From an uncultured Paracoccaceae bacterium (GTDB taxonomy: Bacteria; Pseudomonadota; Alphaproteobacteria; Rhodobacterales; Rhodobacteraceae), in contig CATOSB010000004.1 in the NCBI GenBank assembly GCA_951812305.1, forward strand, positions 992,001-1,056,000: a stretch of 64,000 bases of DNA, given 5' to 3'. The translations under genes were made by a program, and so were the position numbers. The notes under the pieces were generated by a model. It did not search any database. It saw nothing but the letters and a program-made list of their open reading frames with translations, and had not been told where the DNA came from. Positions 20,452 to 29,505 of the stretch are shown here, piece after piece. The stretch's first letter is position 1; every line of letters starts with the position of its first letter.

Positions 20452-20529
20452 CTGGAAACGCAGATGCCTAAGCGGGACAGATCATCGCTTCCTTGGTAGA
20501 GATTAGCGCGGGTAAGCCCGTAATGCACG

Positions 20530-20691
20530 TCAATTCGGTTTTCTTGCGTTATCCCGAATCAGCTTGACAGGCTTGAGCACGGCTTCTGCAAGTTCATCAG
20601 GCGTTGCATCGATCCTCACATCCTCAAGCATTTCCTTCTTACCGGGCTGATAAGTATTTGGTTGCAACCGGACTTCCGATTTATCGCTCAT
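20530..20691 (-). CDS. 53-aa conserved element protein (copy A)
   Basis: This small gene reads MSDKSEVRLQPNTYQPGKKE and continues through MLEDVRIDATPDELAEAVLKPVK. A near-identical copy is present at 57677..57838, with only a few substitutions (such as A to S and DN to AD near the end), so it appears to be maintained. Its ATG overlaps the stop of the methyltransferase/HNH remnant (ATGA), and it is the third gene after the transposase. Proteins of this size next to such DNA methyltransferases are known only as hypothetical. Function unknown. Confidence 0.75.
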   Translation of the reverse strand: MSDKSEVRLQPNTYQPGKKEMLEDVRIDATPDELAEAVLKPVKLIRDNARKPN

Positions 20692-20804
20692 TGCGCCGCT
20701 CTCCATTCAGCCATGGTGCGTCCGCCCTTGCTTCGGTTGCAGCCTGAGCAGAGCAGTTGCAGGTTATCGGGATGGTCCGCGCTGCTGGCGAAGTTCACGG
20801 TCAT
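20688..20804 (-). pseudogene. DNA methyltransferase/HNH remnant (in-frame deletion, copy A)
   Basis: The 38-codon frame joins the first residues of a methyltransferase (MTVNFAS) directly to an HNH-nuclease C-terminus (ADHPDNLQLLCSGCNRSKGG). The C-terminus has the CxxC and the DHP-DNLQ-LC-NR-K-G pattern of HNH domains. The copy at 57835..58079 keeps more of the methyltransferase N-terminus, showing that a full gene was once present. Its start overlaps the transposase stop (ATGA). Enzymatic activity is not expected. Confidence 0.75.
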
Positions 20805-21778
20805 GCCGCTGGATTGGCACCACTTGCCAATCCTGTGTGTGCAATAAGGTCATTATACCGAAGGCGCTTGCCAACCATACCCGCAGCCATTTGGCCCATC
20901 TGGTCAGCAGTATCCCTGGACCGAACATTGTGACGGCCCGAGAACTCATCAACATAGCGGTTCAGGTGCTTGGGTGACATTTTGTGGAACGTCCCCTTGT
21001 GTGCCCGCTTGAGCGGTGCCCAGAAGCTTTCCAGCCCGTTTGTGTGCGCCTGATCGCGAACATACTCCCCGACAGAGTGCCTGACCGCTTCGTGCGGCCT
21101 GTCGATGCCCTTATAGGCGCTGGCGTCGTCTGTGTAGACGGTCGCGCCTTCAACCGTGTGATCGGTCACAAATCCTTGCAGCGTCATGGCATCGGTTTTT
21201 TCCACGACTTTAGCCACAACCCGACCCGTAGCCCGATCCCGGATGCCAGCAACGGCGGCCTTACCTACCGCGCCGCGTCCGGCTTTCAGCTTCTTGTGAG
21301 AGTGCTTGTTTGTCTCCTTGCCGCCAACGTAGGTTTCATCGGCCTCAACAGGGCCGTTGAACAAAGGTTTTCCGGCCTTGTGTGCTTCTCTGAGACGATG
21401 GGCCAGGTGCCAAGCGCTTTTCTGGGTGATTTCAAGGTCACGATGCAGCTTCATGCTGGACACGCCCTTGAGATTGGTTGTCACAAGGTAGATGGCGATT
21501 GCCCACGTCTGATAACCAAGTTTCGTCCCTTGCATTACGTTGCCGGTTTTCAAGCTGAACATCGGGCGGTCCGGGCAATCACGGCAGCGATGGGTCATTG
21601 ACTTGTGCTTGATGTTTGATTGCACTTCAAAAGACCCGCAATGGGGACAATAGGGGCCGTCCGGCCATATTTTGTCTGCAAACCACTTTTCGGCAGCTGC
21701 GTCATCCGGGAACATGCGAAGAAGTTGGATCAGGCTTATGCCTTCACGATCTGACTTGCCGGGTGCCTTATGCGCCAT
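20801..21778 (-). CDS. IS1595-family (ISXO2-like) transposase, copy A
   Basis: This 325-residue DDE transposase has an N-terminal zinc ribbon (CPHCGSF and CRDCPDR) and a catalytic core. The core includes EADETYVGGKE (first Asp), VYTDDASAYKG (second Asp) and HTNGLESFWAPLKRAHKG (Asn/Glu block). It is 62 bp inside the right terminal repeat. Copy B (58076..59053) is almost identical except for W38R and a silent patch. Both appear intact and could be active. Confidence 0.95.
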   Translation of the reverse strand: MAHKAPGKSDREGISLIQLLRMFPDDAAAEKWFADKIWPDGPYCPHCGSFEVQSNIKHKSMTHRCRDCPDRPMFSLKTGNVMQGTKLGYQTWAIAIYLVTTNLKGVSSMKLHRDLEITQKSAWHLAHRLREAHKAGKPLFNGPVEADETYVGGKETNKHSHKKLKAGRGAVGKAAVAGIRDRATGRVVAKVVEKTDAMTLQGFVTDHTVEGATVYTDDASAYKGIDRPHEAVRHSVGEYVRDQAHTNGLESFWAPLKRAHKGTFHKMSPKHLNRYVDEFSGRHNVRSRDTADQMGQMAAGMVGKRLRYNDLIAHTGLASGANPAA

Positions 21779-21875
21779 ATCTTGCCCTCCGTTGTGACTT
21801 TAATATAAACCACCTTCGCAGTCAGGGCAAGCTTGAAATGTGACTTTGGTATATAATTCCCCTTCAAAAACCCCG

Positions 21876-23177
21876 CTAACGCATCGTTTCCGGCAAAAAC
21901 AATGCAATCTGTGGGAACAGGACCAAAAGGATCAGGCAAAACGCCATCGCAAACCAGAACGGCAAAACACCCCTGAAGATCGTGCCCATCGGCACACCCG
22001 ATGCAACGCCCTTCACAACGAACACATTGATCCCCACCGGCGGCGTGATCAGGCCCATTTCGATCACGATCACGCAGATCACACCAAACCAGATCGGATC
22101 AAACCCCTGACTGATGATGATCGGATAGACGACGGGCATGGTCACAACCAGCATTGCAAGGCCGTCAAAGAACATCCCCAAAATGATATAGGCGATGAGG
22201 ATCAGAACCAGCGCGCCGTATGGGCCGAGGCCCAGCGCTTGAAGCTGCAGTGCCAGCGTTTCGGGAATATGTGTCAATGCCAGAAACGGCCCGAAGACAT
22301 GCGCACCGATCACGATCAGATACAGCATGGCCGTGATCCGGACGGTTTCCAGAAGGATATCTGGCAGCTTGGTGATCTTCACCGCACCGGTCCCCAGTGC
22401 CATTGCAGTGACCAGAGTGGCCCCGACGCCTGCCGCCTCGACCGGGGTGAACACGCCCAGATAGATGCCGCCGATCGATACGAGGATCACACCAATCAGC
22501 GGCAAAGACTTGACACTGGCCCAGAATTTTTCACTGGCCGTGGTCCTGGGGCCGGCTGGCCCGGTTTCGGGCTGCATCGCCGTGACGATGGTAATCGTGG
22601 CCACAAACAACAGCGCCAGCAATATACCGGGCAAGATACCGGCGATGAACAGCTTGCCGATGCTTTCCTCTGTCAGGATGGCGTAAAGAACAAAGCCGGT
22701 GGATGGCGGAATAAGGATGCCGAGCGTACCACCTGCAGCGACCGACCCGGTGGCCAACCCATCGGCATAGCCGAACCGCTTCATCTCTGGCAGGGCGACT
22801 TTGCCGATGGTTACCGCGGTCGCCACGGATGATCCGGAGACTGCGGCAAACGCCGCGCAGCCAAGCACCGTGGATGATGCCAGCCCACCGCGCAACCGGC
22901 CGATCCAGGCATAGGCGGCCTCGTAGAGGCGTTGGGAATAGCCCGCAGCACCGGCAACATTTCCCATCAGAACAAAAAGTGGAATGATCGACAGGCTGTA
23001 AGCGGTAATCGAGGAATAGGTTTCCGAGGACATCGTGGCGATGGCCGCGCGTTGCCCATCAATAACCCAGATGCCGCCGAAACCTACGAACAGTAACGCC
23101 ATCCCAACCGGTGTGCGTGCAACAAGGAAGAAGAACAGGGCCAGAATGCCGAAGACACCGATCAGAGTTTCACTCAT
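21876..23177 (-). CDS. dctM: TRAP transporter large permease (DctM/SiaM type)
   Basis: This 433-residue 12-TM component of a sodium-driven TRAP importer has the family landmarks VPLFVLMGNVAG-like segment (IIPLFVLMGNVAGAAG), AVSGSSVATAVTIGKVALPEMKRFGY and IPPSTGFVLYAILTEESIGKLFIAG. Its start overlaps the small permease gene by 8 bp. The stop is only 14 bases from the right end of the IS1595-like element, which therefore landed just downstream of this operon. The substrate is not evident. Confidence 0.94.
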   Translation of the reverse strand: MSETLIGVFGILALFFFLVARTPVGMALLFVGFGGIWVIDGQRAAIATMSSETYSSITAYSLSIIPLFVLMGNVAGAAGYSQRLYEAAYAWIGRLRGGLASSTVLGCAAFAAVSGSSVATAVTIGKVALPEMKRFGYADGLATGSVAAGGTLGILIPPSTGFVLYAILTEESIGKLFIAGILPGILLALLFVATITIVTAMQPETGPAGPRTTASEKFWASVKSLPLIGVILVSIGGIYLGVFTPVEAAGVGATLVTAMALGTGAVKITKLPDILLETVRITAMLYLIVIGAHVFGPFLALTHIPETLALQLQALGLGPYGALVLILIAYIILGMFFDGLAMLVVTMPVVYPIIISQGFDPIWFGVICVIVIEMGLITPPVGINVFVVKGVASGVPMGTIFRGVLPFWFAMAFCLILLVLFPQIALFLPETMR

Positions 23178-23682
23178 ACCCTGAAACCCCCGCTTTCACT
23201 TGCACGAAAAGTTGCCAGAGCAGAACAAGTATATAGAGACCGAAACCAACGGTGATCGAGGCATAGGCGATCCAGACCGGGATCTCGATCATGTTGGTGA
23301 CGTCGCCATATTCGACTGCATCAAGCGCCTTGTCCCATGTCTTTTGGACCAAAAGGAACAACACATAACACCCAAGCCCCCGCGCAAGGAGATCGCCAAT
23401 ATACCGGCCCCAATTGCCGATCCATTCGTCGAGGATATCGACGCGAATATGGGCACCGGAATGGGTGGCAAAAGGCATGGCCAGCATGACAACCACGGAC
23501 ATTCCGATTTCCACCAACTCCTGATCACCCAGAATGGGTTCATTCAGGATATACCGGCAATAGACGGCGTAACTTACCAACAACATGATCATAAACAGAA
23601 AACCGCCGCCGATCAGTGCGACCGCTTTCAAAAGGCGCTCGGACAGGATCCGAGCGCCTTTCAGATGTGTAGAGTCATCCAA
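23170..23682 (-). CDS. dctQ: TRAP transporter small permease (DctQ type)
   Basis: This 170-residue protein has four predicted TM helices, for example ALIGGGFLFMIMLLVSYAVYC near residue 21, and a central DQELVEIGMSVVVMLAMP segment typical of DctQ. It lies 3 bp after the binding-protein gene and overlaps dctM by 8 bp. Together they form a complete P-Q-M TRAP operon. Confidence 0.92.
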   Translation of the reverse strand: MDDSTHLKGARILSERLLKAVALIGGGFLFMIMLLVSYAVYCRYILNEPILGDQELVEIGMSVVVMLAMPFATHSGAHIRVDILDEWIGNWGRYIGDLLARGLGCYVLFLLVQKTWDKALDAVEYGDVTNMIEIPVWIAYASITVGFGLYILVLLWQLFVQVKAGVSGYE

Positions 23683-23685
23683 GAC

Positions 23686-24672
23686 CTATTCTTTCAGCGC
23701 AGCAGCCCATTCCGCTGCACCAATGCCCTCAGCTTCCAGCTCGGCGATGAGCTTTTCGGCCAATGCGGCGGATGCGGCATCGAATTCCGCCGCTGCTTCG
23801 GGTGATAATTCAATCACCTCGCCGCCTTCGGCTGCCCATTTTTCCAGTGACTTCACACCGGCGGTCGACATGGTGACATGCCCGCCTTGCGACATCTCTG
23901 CCCCTGTCATGCCCTCAAGCTTGGCTTGCGTGTCCGCATCCAAACCATCCCAGCTGTCGCGGTTCATCACCAGCATGAAGAGCGAATTGGAACCGTCCAT
24001 ACCCGTTGTGACGTATTTGACGACTTCGCCGAGTTTGAAGCTGGTCAGTACCGACGTGTCCACCAGAACTCCGTCAACCACGCCGGTTTCCAGCGACTGA
24101 TAAACCTGGGTGATCGGCATCGAAACGGCCGTTGCGCCCCAGGCTTCGATCACCAACCCGGTGTTTTTGGACGGCACCCGGATCTTCAGACCGGCAAGAT
24201 CGGACATCTTTTCGATCTTCTTGTCTGCCATCAATAGCTTGGCCGGTTCAGCGGACCACAGGCCCAGTAGCTTGGTGCGCTTAAACTCGTCGCCAACAAT
24301 GTCGATGCTGTTCCACATCTTCTTGGTGATGTCCTCGTTCCCCGGCACCACACCCGGCAATTCGACCAGCAGCGTTTTCTTGAACTGTGCCGCCGTGTAT
24401 CCCGGAAGCGCATAGACAATATCGGCAACGCCATCGAGCACCCGGTCATATTGCTTGACGGGCCCTTTGCCCAATTCGCCACCGGGATAGACGCGGATCG
24501 TCGTTGCGCCGTCGGTCGCGCTACCGATCTGTTCTGACAGCGGCAGGAACATTTCGTTGTGCAAATGGTATTTGGTTGACGAGAAATGCGCGAGCTTCAA
24601 CTCGTCCGCTTGTACCATCGTACCGATGGAAATGGCGGCGATCCCACCAAGGATTGCTTTGAAAGCGGTCAT
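23686..24672 (-). CDS. dctP: TRAP transporter solute-binding protein (DctP type)
   Basis: This 328-residue periplasmic receptor has a signal peptide (ILGGIAAISIGTMVQADEL). It has the DctP signature KIRVPSKNTGLVIEAWGATAVSMPITQVYQSLETGVVDG, whose Arg usually contacts a carboxylate of the ligand. GGGAGGAAATC precedes the ATG. It is first in the minus-strand P-Q-M operon. Ligand class is probably an organic acid, based on the conserved Arg; identity unknown. Confidence 0.93.
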   Translation of the reverse strand: MTAFKAILGGIAAISIGTMVQADELKLAHFSSTKYHLHNEMFLPLSEQIGSATDGATTIRVYPGGELGKGPVKQYDRVLDGVADIVYALPGYTAAQFKKTLLVELPGVVPGNEDITKKMWNSIDIVGDEFKRTKLLGLWSAEPAKLLMADKKIEKMSDLAGLKIRVPSKNTGLVIEAWGATAVSMPITQVYQSLETGVVDGVLVDTSVLTSFKLGEVVKYVTTGMDGSNSLFMLVMNRDSWDGLDADTQAKLEGMTGAEMSQGGHVTMSTAGVKSLEKWAAEGGEVIELSPEAAAEFDAASAALAEKLIAELEAEGIGAAEWAAALKE

Positions 24673-24913
24673 GATTTCCTCCCATATTAGACCGGTCTGT
24701 TCGCCCGGTTTTCCGGGTCGTTAACGCATATTACCCCAGATCACTTATAAAAAATCAAACCTAAAGCCCGATGCGCTGCGGAATTTTTCTTTCCCACCTG
24801 CATCACCGGGATTCGGTTCAGTTTGCGGGCTTGTGGTCGGTAAAGTCAATTTTCGGGTTGATCCGCCTGCATTCAGCCGACATCGATAGCAAACCAAACA
24901 CGTCGGAGTAGCC

Positions 24914-26098
24914 GTGAGCGCGCTTAAGATTTCAAACCGCGACGCCCGTAATCTGTGGTTGTCAACGCATGGATTGGGCGAAACCCCGACGGGCAGGATT
25001 GAACTGATGGCGCTGGTGCGTGCCTTGGGATTCGTGCAGCTTGATACGATTCAGGTCGTGTCGCGTGCCCATCATCACATTTTATGGAGCCGCAATCAGA
25101 ACTACCGCGAACCGATGCTGAACAAGCTGATGGCGAAGGAACGTGCCGTGTTTGAGCATTTCACCCATGATGCATCTGTGTTGCCGATGGAATTTCTGCC
25201 GATGTGGCGGCGCCAGTTCGCACGGATGAAGGCCAAGGTCGGGCGCTCATCGTGGTATGGGCCGCATCTGGATGCGGAACTTCAGGGCGAAATCAAACGA
25301 CGCATCGCCGAGGAAGGCCCGCTGTGTACACACGCCTTTGATACCAAGATCGAGGGGCCAAAAGAGATGTGGCGCCGCCCGCCGCATAAGATCCAGATGG
25401 ATTACATGTGGCACGCTGGCGAGCTGGCGACCTGTCACCGCGATGGATTCACCAAATATTACGACTTGGCGGAACGGGTGTTTCCGGCTGATTTGATGGC
25501 CGAAGAGTTGCCGGATCAGGATCAGATCGACTGGTTATGCCACGGCGCGCTTGATCGCATCGGGTTTGGCACGCTGGGCGAAGTGCGCAAGTTCTGGGAT
25601 GCCACCGAGGTGAAGGAGGTTTCCGCCTGGGCGGAACGCAATGCCGGAACGCTGGTGCCGGTTGAGATTGAGACGGCTGGCCGGGAGTGGATCAAGGCTT
25701 TTGCCTGTCCCGACATCGAGTATCGGTTGAAATTGTCGGGACCGCCGACGTCCCGCCTGCGCATTCTGAACCCGTTCGATCCCGCAATCCGCGACCGGGT
25801 ACGACTGAAGCGGCTGTTCGGGTTTGACTATACGGTCGAGATGTTCGTGCCCGCGGCCAAGCGTCAGTGGGGGTACTACGTGTTTCCACTTTTGGAGGGC
25901 AGCCGGTTTGTGGGAAGGCTGGAAGCCAAGGCGGATCGGGCGACGGGAACGCTGAATGTGATCAACCTTTGGTGGGAACCGAAAGTTAAGCTGACCGCAG
26001 ATCGCTTCGAGAAACTTGAGGCGGAGCTCACGCGACTGTGCCGGTTCGCCGGCGTTCAGGAGGTTGTCTGGCAGCGTGGTCGGTCGAGTGAATTGTGA
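24914..26098 (+). CDS. YcaQ-like winged-helix protein (interstrand-crosslink DNA glycosylase family)
   Basis: The 394-residue protein belongs to the HTH_42/YcaQ family, whose Escherichia coli member unhooks DNA interstrand crosslinks. Visible features are GFVQLDTIQVVSRAHHHILWSR (the conserved QLD motif), EHFTHDASVLPMEFLPMWRR, and the C-terminal RILNPFDPAIRDRVRLKRLFGFDYTVEMFVP. The start is the GTG at 24914 with GGAG upstream. It is divergent from the TRAP operon and convergent with the ABC importer genes. The family call is firm; the activity is transferred from the family. Confidence 0.85.
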   Translation: MSALKISNRDARNLWLSTHGLGETPTGRIELMALVRALGFVQLDTIQVVSRAHHHILWSRNQNYREPMLNKLMAKERAVFEHFTHDASVLPMEFLPMWRRQFARMKAKVGRSSWYGPHLDAELQGEIKRRIAEEGPLCTHAFDTKIEGPKEMWRRPPHKIQMDYMWHAGELATCHRDGFTKYYDLAERVFPADLMAEELPDQDQIDWLCHGALDRIGFGTLGEVRKFWDATEVKEVSAWAERNAGTLVPVEIETAGREWIKAFACPDIEYRLKLSGPPTSRLRILNPFDPAIRDRVRLKRLFGFDYTVEMFVPAAKRQWGYYVFPLLEGSRFVGRLEAKADRATGTLNVINLWWEPKVKLTADRFEKLEAELTRLCRFAGVQEVVWQRGRSSEL

Positions 26099-26115
26099 CG
26101 TTACTGGCCTTGAGT

Positions 26116-26314
26116 TGCCTATCGCAAATCACGAGAAAAAACGCGCGATTGCCTGCCCGTGGGGTGGCGATCTAAGCTTGCAGTTTGCCCGTTTATCCCA
26201 GCCAAGTCCGTAGAAGTTCAATAGCCGGCACTCAGCCTCACAAAATCGCCAGCCCGTCGGGACGGGCAGGCGATCGCGCGGCGCCTGCGGCTTGATTCCG
26301 CGCGAGGGGCGCAA
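26116..26314. repeat. 199-bp structured intergenic repeat, copy B
   Basis: This is the second copy of the repeat at 18691..18889. The best conserved core reads CCCGTTTATCCCAGCCAAG and, further on, ACGGGCAGGCGATCGCGCG. It sits between the convergent YcaQ-like and ABC permease genes. The inverted arms GCCTGCCCGT and ACGGGCAGGC are conserved in both copies, suggesting that structure rather than coding is kept. It may serve as a bidirectional terminator or a RUP/REP-like sequence. Confidence 0.8.
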
Positions 26315-26353
26315 GCCACCAACCTCCGCATCAGGAAGCGAGCGGCTCCATTC

Positions 26354-28432
26354 TCACAAACCCAGCGCCTTGCGCTGCTCCTCTGCAAACCCTTGAACAA
26401 TCCGGTCCGCAACCAGCGCAAGGATCGCCATCGCAAATCCCGCGGCCAGCCCAAGCCCGACATCTGCCTGACCGAGTGCCAGGAAGATCGATTGCCCCAG
26501 ACCCGTGGTGCCAATCAGCGCAGCGATCACCAGCATGGCAAAGGCATAAAGGATCGTCTGGTTCACGCCCAAAAGGATGGTCGGCACGGCATAGGGAATG
26601 CGGACGTCGCGCATGATCTGCGCTTCCGTCGCGCCTGAGGAAACCGCCGCCTCGACCAGTTCTTCAGGCGTGTTGACCAGCCCATGCTGTGTGTAGCGGA
26701 TCATGGGAACGATGGCATAGGCACAGATCGCGAGGAAGGCGGAGAACTCGCCGATCTGGAAAAACATCAAGACCGGGATCAGGAAGACGAAAAGCGGAAT
26801 TGTTTGCAGCATGTCGCATACGGGGCGCACCAATCGCCAAGCCAGCGGGCTGACCGCGCAAAGCAGGCCGATGGCACCGCCCAGAACGGCACAGGCGAAG
26901 ACAGAAACACCGGAGAGATAGAGCGACAAGAGCGCGCGTTCCCACAGCCCGGAAATCAGGATGAGGCCCATCAGAACCGTGACGGTAACCGAGAGCCGCC
27001 TGCCCCCTGAAACCCAGCCCAGCAACGCAGTACCCGCCATGACAAAGAGCCAGGGAAGCTCTGCGATGCCGGTTTCTATGATGATCGCGGCCAGCACCAC
27101 AACTGCCCCGCCAACCAGTCGGCCCTGCCAGCCCAGCGCCGCACCCGCCAATACCGCCGCAACCAAAAGCGTCGTACTCATCGTCGCAGTCCATGCGAAA
27201 CCCCAGGTGAACGGAAGCACGGCGCCATCCAATCCGATCCGAAGTGGCAGCATGATGTAAAACAGGATGCTATTCTTGAACGCGTCGAGGTTTGCGCCAT
27301 AAGCGGCGGTGAAATTTCCCAGACCCTCATCAACGCTGGCCGCGACCGGATCAAACAGCGTGAACGTCGCCGGATCCGGCAGCCGCCCCCACAAAAGCAC
27401 GGTAAACGCCGTTGCCACAGCAAGCAGCAGAACGATCACCCGTTTGTCATAGCGCTTGCGCTCCAGCGCCAGCGCCCCACTCATCCGGTCTATGACCATC
27501 GCAAAGACTACAATCACAAGTCCGGCGAGAAAGCTTTGCCCAAACTGCGCCTTGCGCATGGTCAAAAGCACTTCCCACCCGATATCGTTGAACCCGCCGA
27601 TAACGGCGGCGATGATCACCATCGACAGGGCCGCCATCAGACTTTGGTTCACGCCGATCATGATTTGCGTCGCGGCAGAGGGTAGTTCGACAAGAAACAA
27701 CTGTTGCGCGCGGTTGCCGCCCGACATGACAGCGGCGTCCTTGATGTCGCTTTCAACCCGGTCGAGGCCCAGCAAGACATTGCGCGCCATCGGCGGCGCG
27801 GCATAGATGGCAGAGGCGATCAGACCAACCACCGGGCCAAAGCCGAACAGGAACAAGAGCGGCGTCAGATAAGCGAATGTCGGCACGGTCTGCATGAAAT
27901 CCAGTACCGCCTGAACAACGCTGCGCAATCGGGGGTATTCATAGGCAAAAATACCAATGGCGAGACCAGCAATGAGCGCAAGCGGAACCGACACCGCGAC
28001 CAGCGCGAGCGTGTTCATGCTCTCTACCCAATAGCCTGAGGCCAGAACGAGACTGAGGCCCAGAAACCCCAGCGCCGCCATGCGCCAGCCGCCCAGATAC
28101 CAGCCAATGGCGGTCACAACGCCAATCACGATCGGCCAGGGCGTTGAGACCAGAAGAAAATTTGCCCCTGCCATCGGATAATCCAGAAGATCGGCAAACA
28201 ACCGCGCCGATGGCTTCATCCAGGCCAGAATGACCTCCATCACCGCGCCGATCCATTCATTGGCCGGAACCGTCAGCGCGGCGGGCCACTCGATCAGCCA
28301 CGGCAGGAATGGCCCCAGTGCCAAGCAGACCAAACCGATTGCAGCACTTGTCCATCCGGCGATTGCGCCGGGGCTTAGTTGAAGGGGGTTGCGGCGGTGT
28401 TCGGCGACGGGTGGGTCCGCCGAAACACTCAT
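26354..28432 (-). CDS. ProW-type ABC permease, tandemly fused (quaternary amine importer)
   Basis: This 692-residue protein contains two copies of the binding-protein-dependent permease domain. One runs about 90-325, with the EAA-type loop DAAVMSGGNRAQQLFLVELPSAATQIMIGVNQ; the other about 480-685, with EAAVSSGATEAQIMRDVRIPYAVPTILLGVNQ. Ordinary ProW has one such domain. The fusion gives a single-chain membrane dimer. It overlaps the ATPase gene by 4 bp and completes the importer whose binding protein is OpuAC-like. Confidence 0.92.
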   Translation of the reverse strand: MSVSADPPVAEHRRNPLQLSPGAIAGWTSAAIGLVCLALGPFLPWLIEWPAALTVPANEWIGAVMEVILAWMKPSARLFADLLDYPMAGANFLLVSTPWPIVIGVVTAIGWYLGGWRMAALGFLGLSLVLASGYWVESMNTLALVAVSVPLALIAGLAIGIFAYEYPRLRSVVQAVLDFMQTVPTFAYLTPLLFLFGFGPVVGLIASAIYAAPPMARNVLLGLDRVESDIKDAAVMSGGNRAQQLFLVELPSAATQIMIGVNQSLMAALSMVIIAAVIGGFNDIGWEVLLTMRKAQFGQSFLAGLVIVVFAMVIDRMSGALALERKRYDKRVIVLLLAVATAFTVLLWGRLPDPATFTLFDPVAASVDEGLGNFTAAYGANLDAFKNSILFYIMLPLRIGLDGAVLPFTWGFAWTATMSTTLLVAAVLAGAALGWQGRLVGGAVVVLAAIIIETGIAELPWLFVMAGTALLGWVSGGRRLSVTVTVLMGLILISGLWERALLSLYLSGVSVFACAVLGGAIGLLCAVSPLAWRLVRPVCDMLQTIPLFVFLIPVLMFFQIGEFSAFLAICAYAIVPMIRYTQHGLVNTPEELVEAAVSSGATEAQIMRDVRIPYAVPTILLGVNQTILYAFAMLVIAALIGTTGLGQSIFLALGQADVGLGLAAGFAMAILALVADRIVQGFAEEQRKALGL

Positions 28433-29496
28433 TGATCGCTCTCCGCCTGAAGCGCGGCGGCCAATGCGCCCGGGCGCACGAAACCTGCTAATTCGCCAGC
28501 GTCGTCGCGCACGGGCACGGGTTCATAAAGCGTCATGCATTTCGCTAACGCGGTTTCAATCGTCATGCCCGCGCGCAGTCCGGGATCGTCGGGCATGTTT
28601 TCAGGCATCGGATTCTCGCCGTCCATGACCGAGGCGACCCTGGCATGTCGGCCCTTGGCGACGTCTTTGGAAAACTCCGCAACATAGTCGTTCACGGGAT
28701 GCAGAACGATTTCTGTCGGGGTGCCGATCTGCACGATCTCGCCGTCTTTCATGATCGCGATGCGGTCGGCGAGTTTCAGCGCTTCGGTAATGTCATGGGT
28801 GATGAAGACGATGGATTTCTTCAGCGTCGCCTGAATGTTCAGAAACTCATCCTGCAATTGCCGCCGGATCAGCGGGTCAAGCGCCGAAAATGGCTCATCC
28901 AGAAACCAGATATCGGGGTTCACGGCGAGCGAACGCGCGATGCCGACCCGTTGCTTCTGGCCACCCGACAATTCGCGCGGGAATGCATCCTCGCGGCCTT
29001 CCAACCCAACCAGATTGATCACTTCCAGCGCACGGGCGCGGCGTGATTTACGGTCATGGCCCTGCATCTTCAAGGGAAAGGCCACGTTTTCCGCCACCGT
29101 CATATGTGGAAACAGCCCGAAATGCTGAAACACCATGCCCAGTTTGTGGCGGCGCAACTCGATCATGCGTTTTTTCGAAACTTTGAGGATATCCTCGCCG
29201 TCCAAAGAAATCTCGCCTGCGGATGCATCAAGAAGACAGGAAATCGCCCGGATCAGGGTGGACTTGCCTGATCCACTGAGGCCCATGATGACGAAAAGCT
29301 CGCCTTCTTTCACCTCGAAATTCGCGTCCTGCACAGCCGGGATATACCCCCGGCTGCGCAGATCATCTGCCGCCTTGCGCGCGTCCCCGCCCGAACGTTC
29401 CAGCGCCTCTTCGAGGCTTTTCTCGGGATTTGCACCAAATACCTGCCAAACGCCTGTGCATTTGATGGCAGCGGGTGCGCTGGAACCTTCAGACAT
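28429..29496 (-). CDS. ProV-type ABC ATPase (glycine betaine/carnitine importer)
   Basis: This 355-residue ATPase has Walker [10 protein letters not shown], signature LSGGQKQRVGIARSL, Walker B DIWFLDEPFSALDP and the H-loop FITHD. A C-terminal CBS-like region (about 275-350) is typical of ProV/OpuAA proteins that sense ionic strength. It lies between the binding protein (9-base gap) and the permease (4-bp overlap). Catabolic versions of this transporter import carnitine, choline or betaine. Confidence 0.95.
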   Translation of the reverse strand: MSEGSSAPAAIKCTGVWQVFGANPEKSLEEALERSGGDARKAADDLRSRGYIPAVQDANFEVKEGELFVIMGLSGSGKSTLIRAISCLLDASAGEISLDGEDILKVSKKRMIELRRHKLGMVFQHFGLFPHMTVAENVAFPLKMQGHDRKSRRARALEVINLVGLEGREDAFPRELSGGQKQRVGIARSLAVNPDIWFLDEPFSALDPLIRRQLQDEFLNIQATLKKSIVFITHDITEALKLADRIAIMKDGEIVQIGTPTEIVLHPVNDYVAEFSKDVAKGRHARVASVMDGENPMPENMPDDPGLRAGMTIETALAKCMTLYEPVPVRDDAGELAGFVRPGALAAALQAESDQ

Positions 29497-29505
29497 GGGT
29501 AAAGC

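Larger units (their letters stand above)
18931..21861 (-). mobile_element. IS1595-like (ISXO2-type transposase) element with PIN-pair cargo
   Basis: The element is bounded by inverted ends beginning GGGAATTATATACC (left) and the complement at 21840-21861. It is flanked by an 8-bp target duplication CTTCAAAA (18923-18930 and 21862-21869). An 8-bp duplication fits the IS1595 family. From the right it holds the transposase, a methyltransferase/HNH remnant, a 53-aa gene, a tRNA-Gly 3-prime fragment, and a PIN-domain pair as cargo. It is inserted between the amidase and the TRAP genes, just after repeat copy A. A second element with the same ends and core but different cargo lies at 55194..59136. 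Confidence 0.93.
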
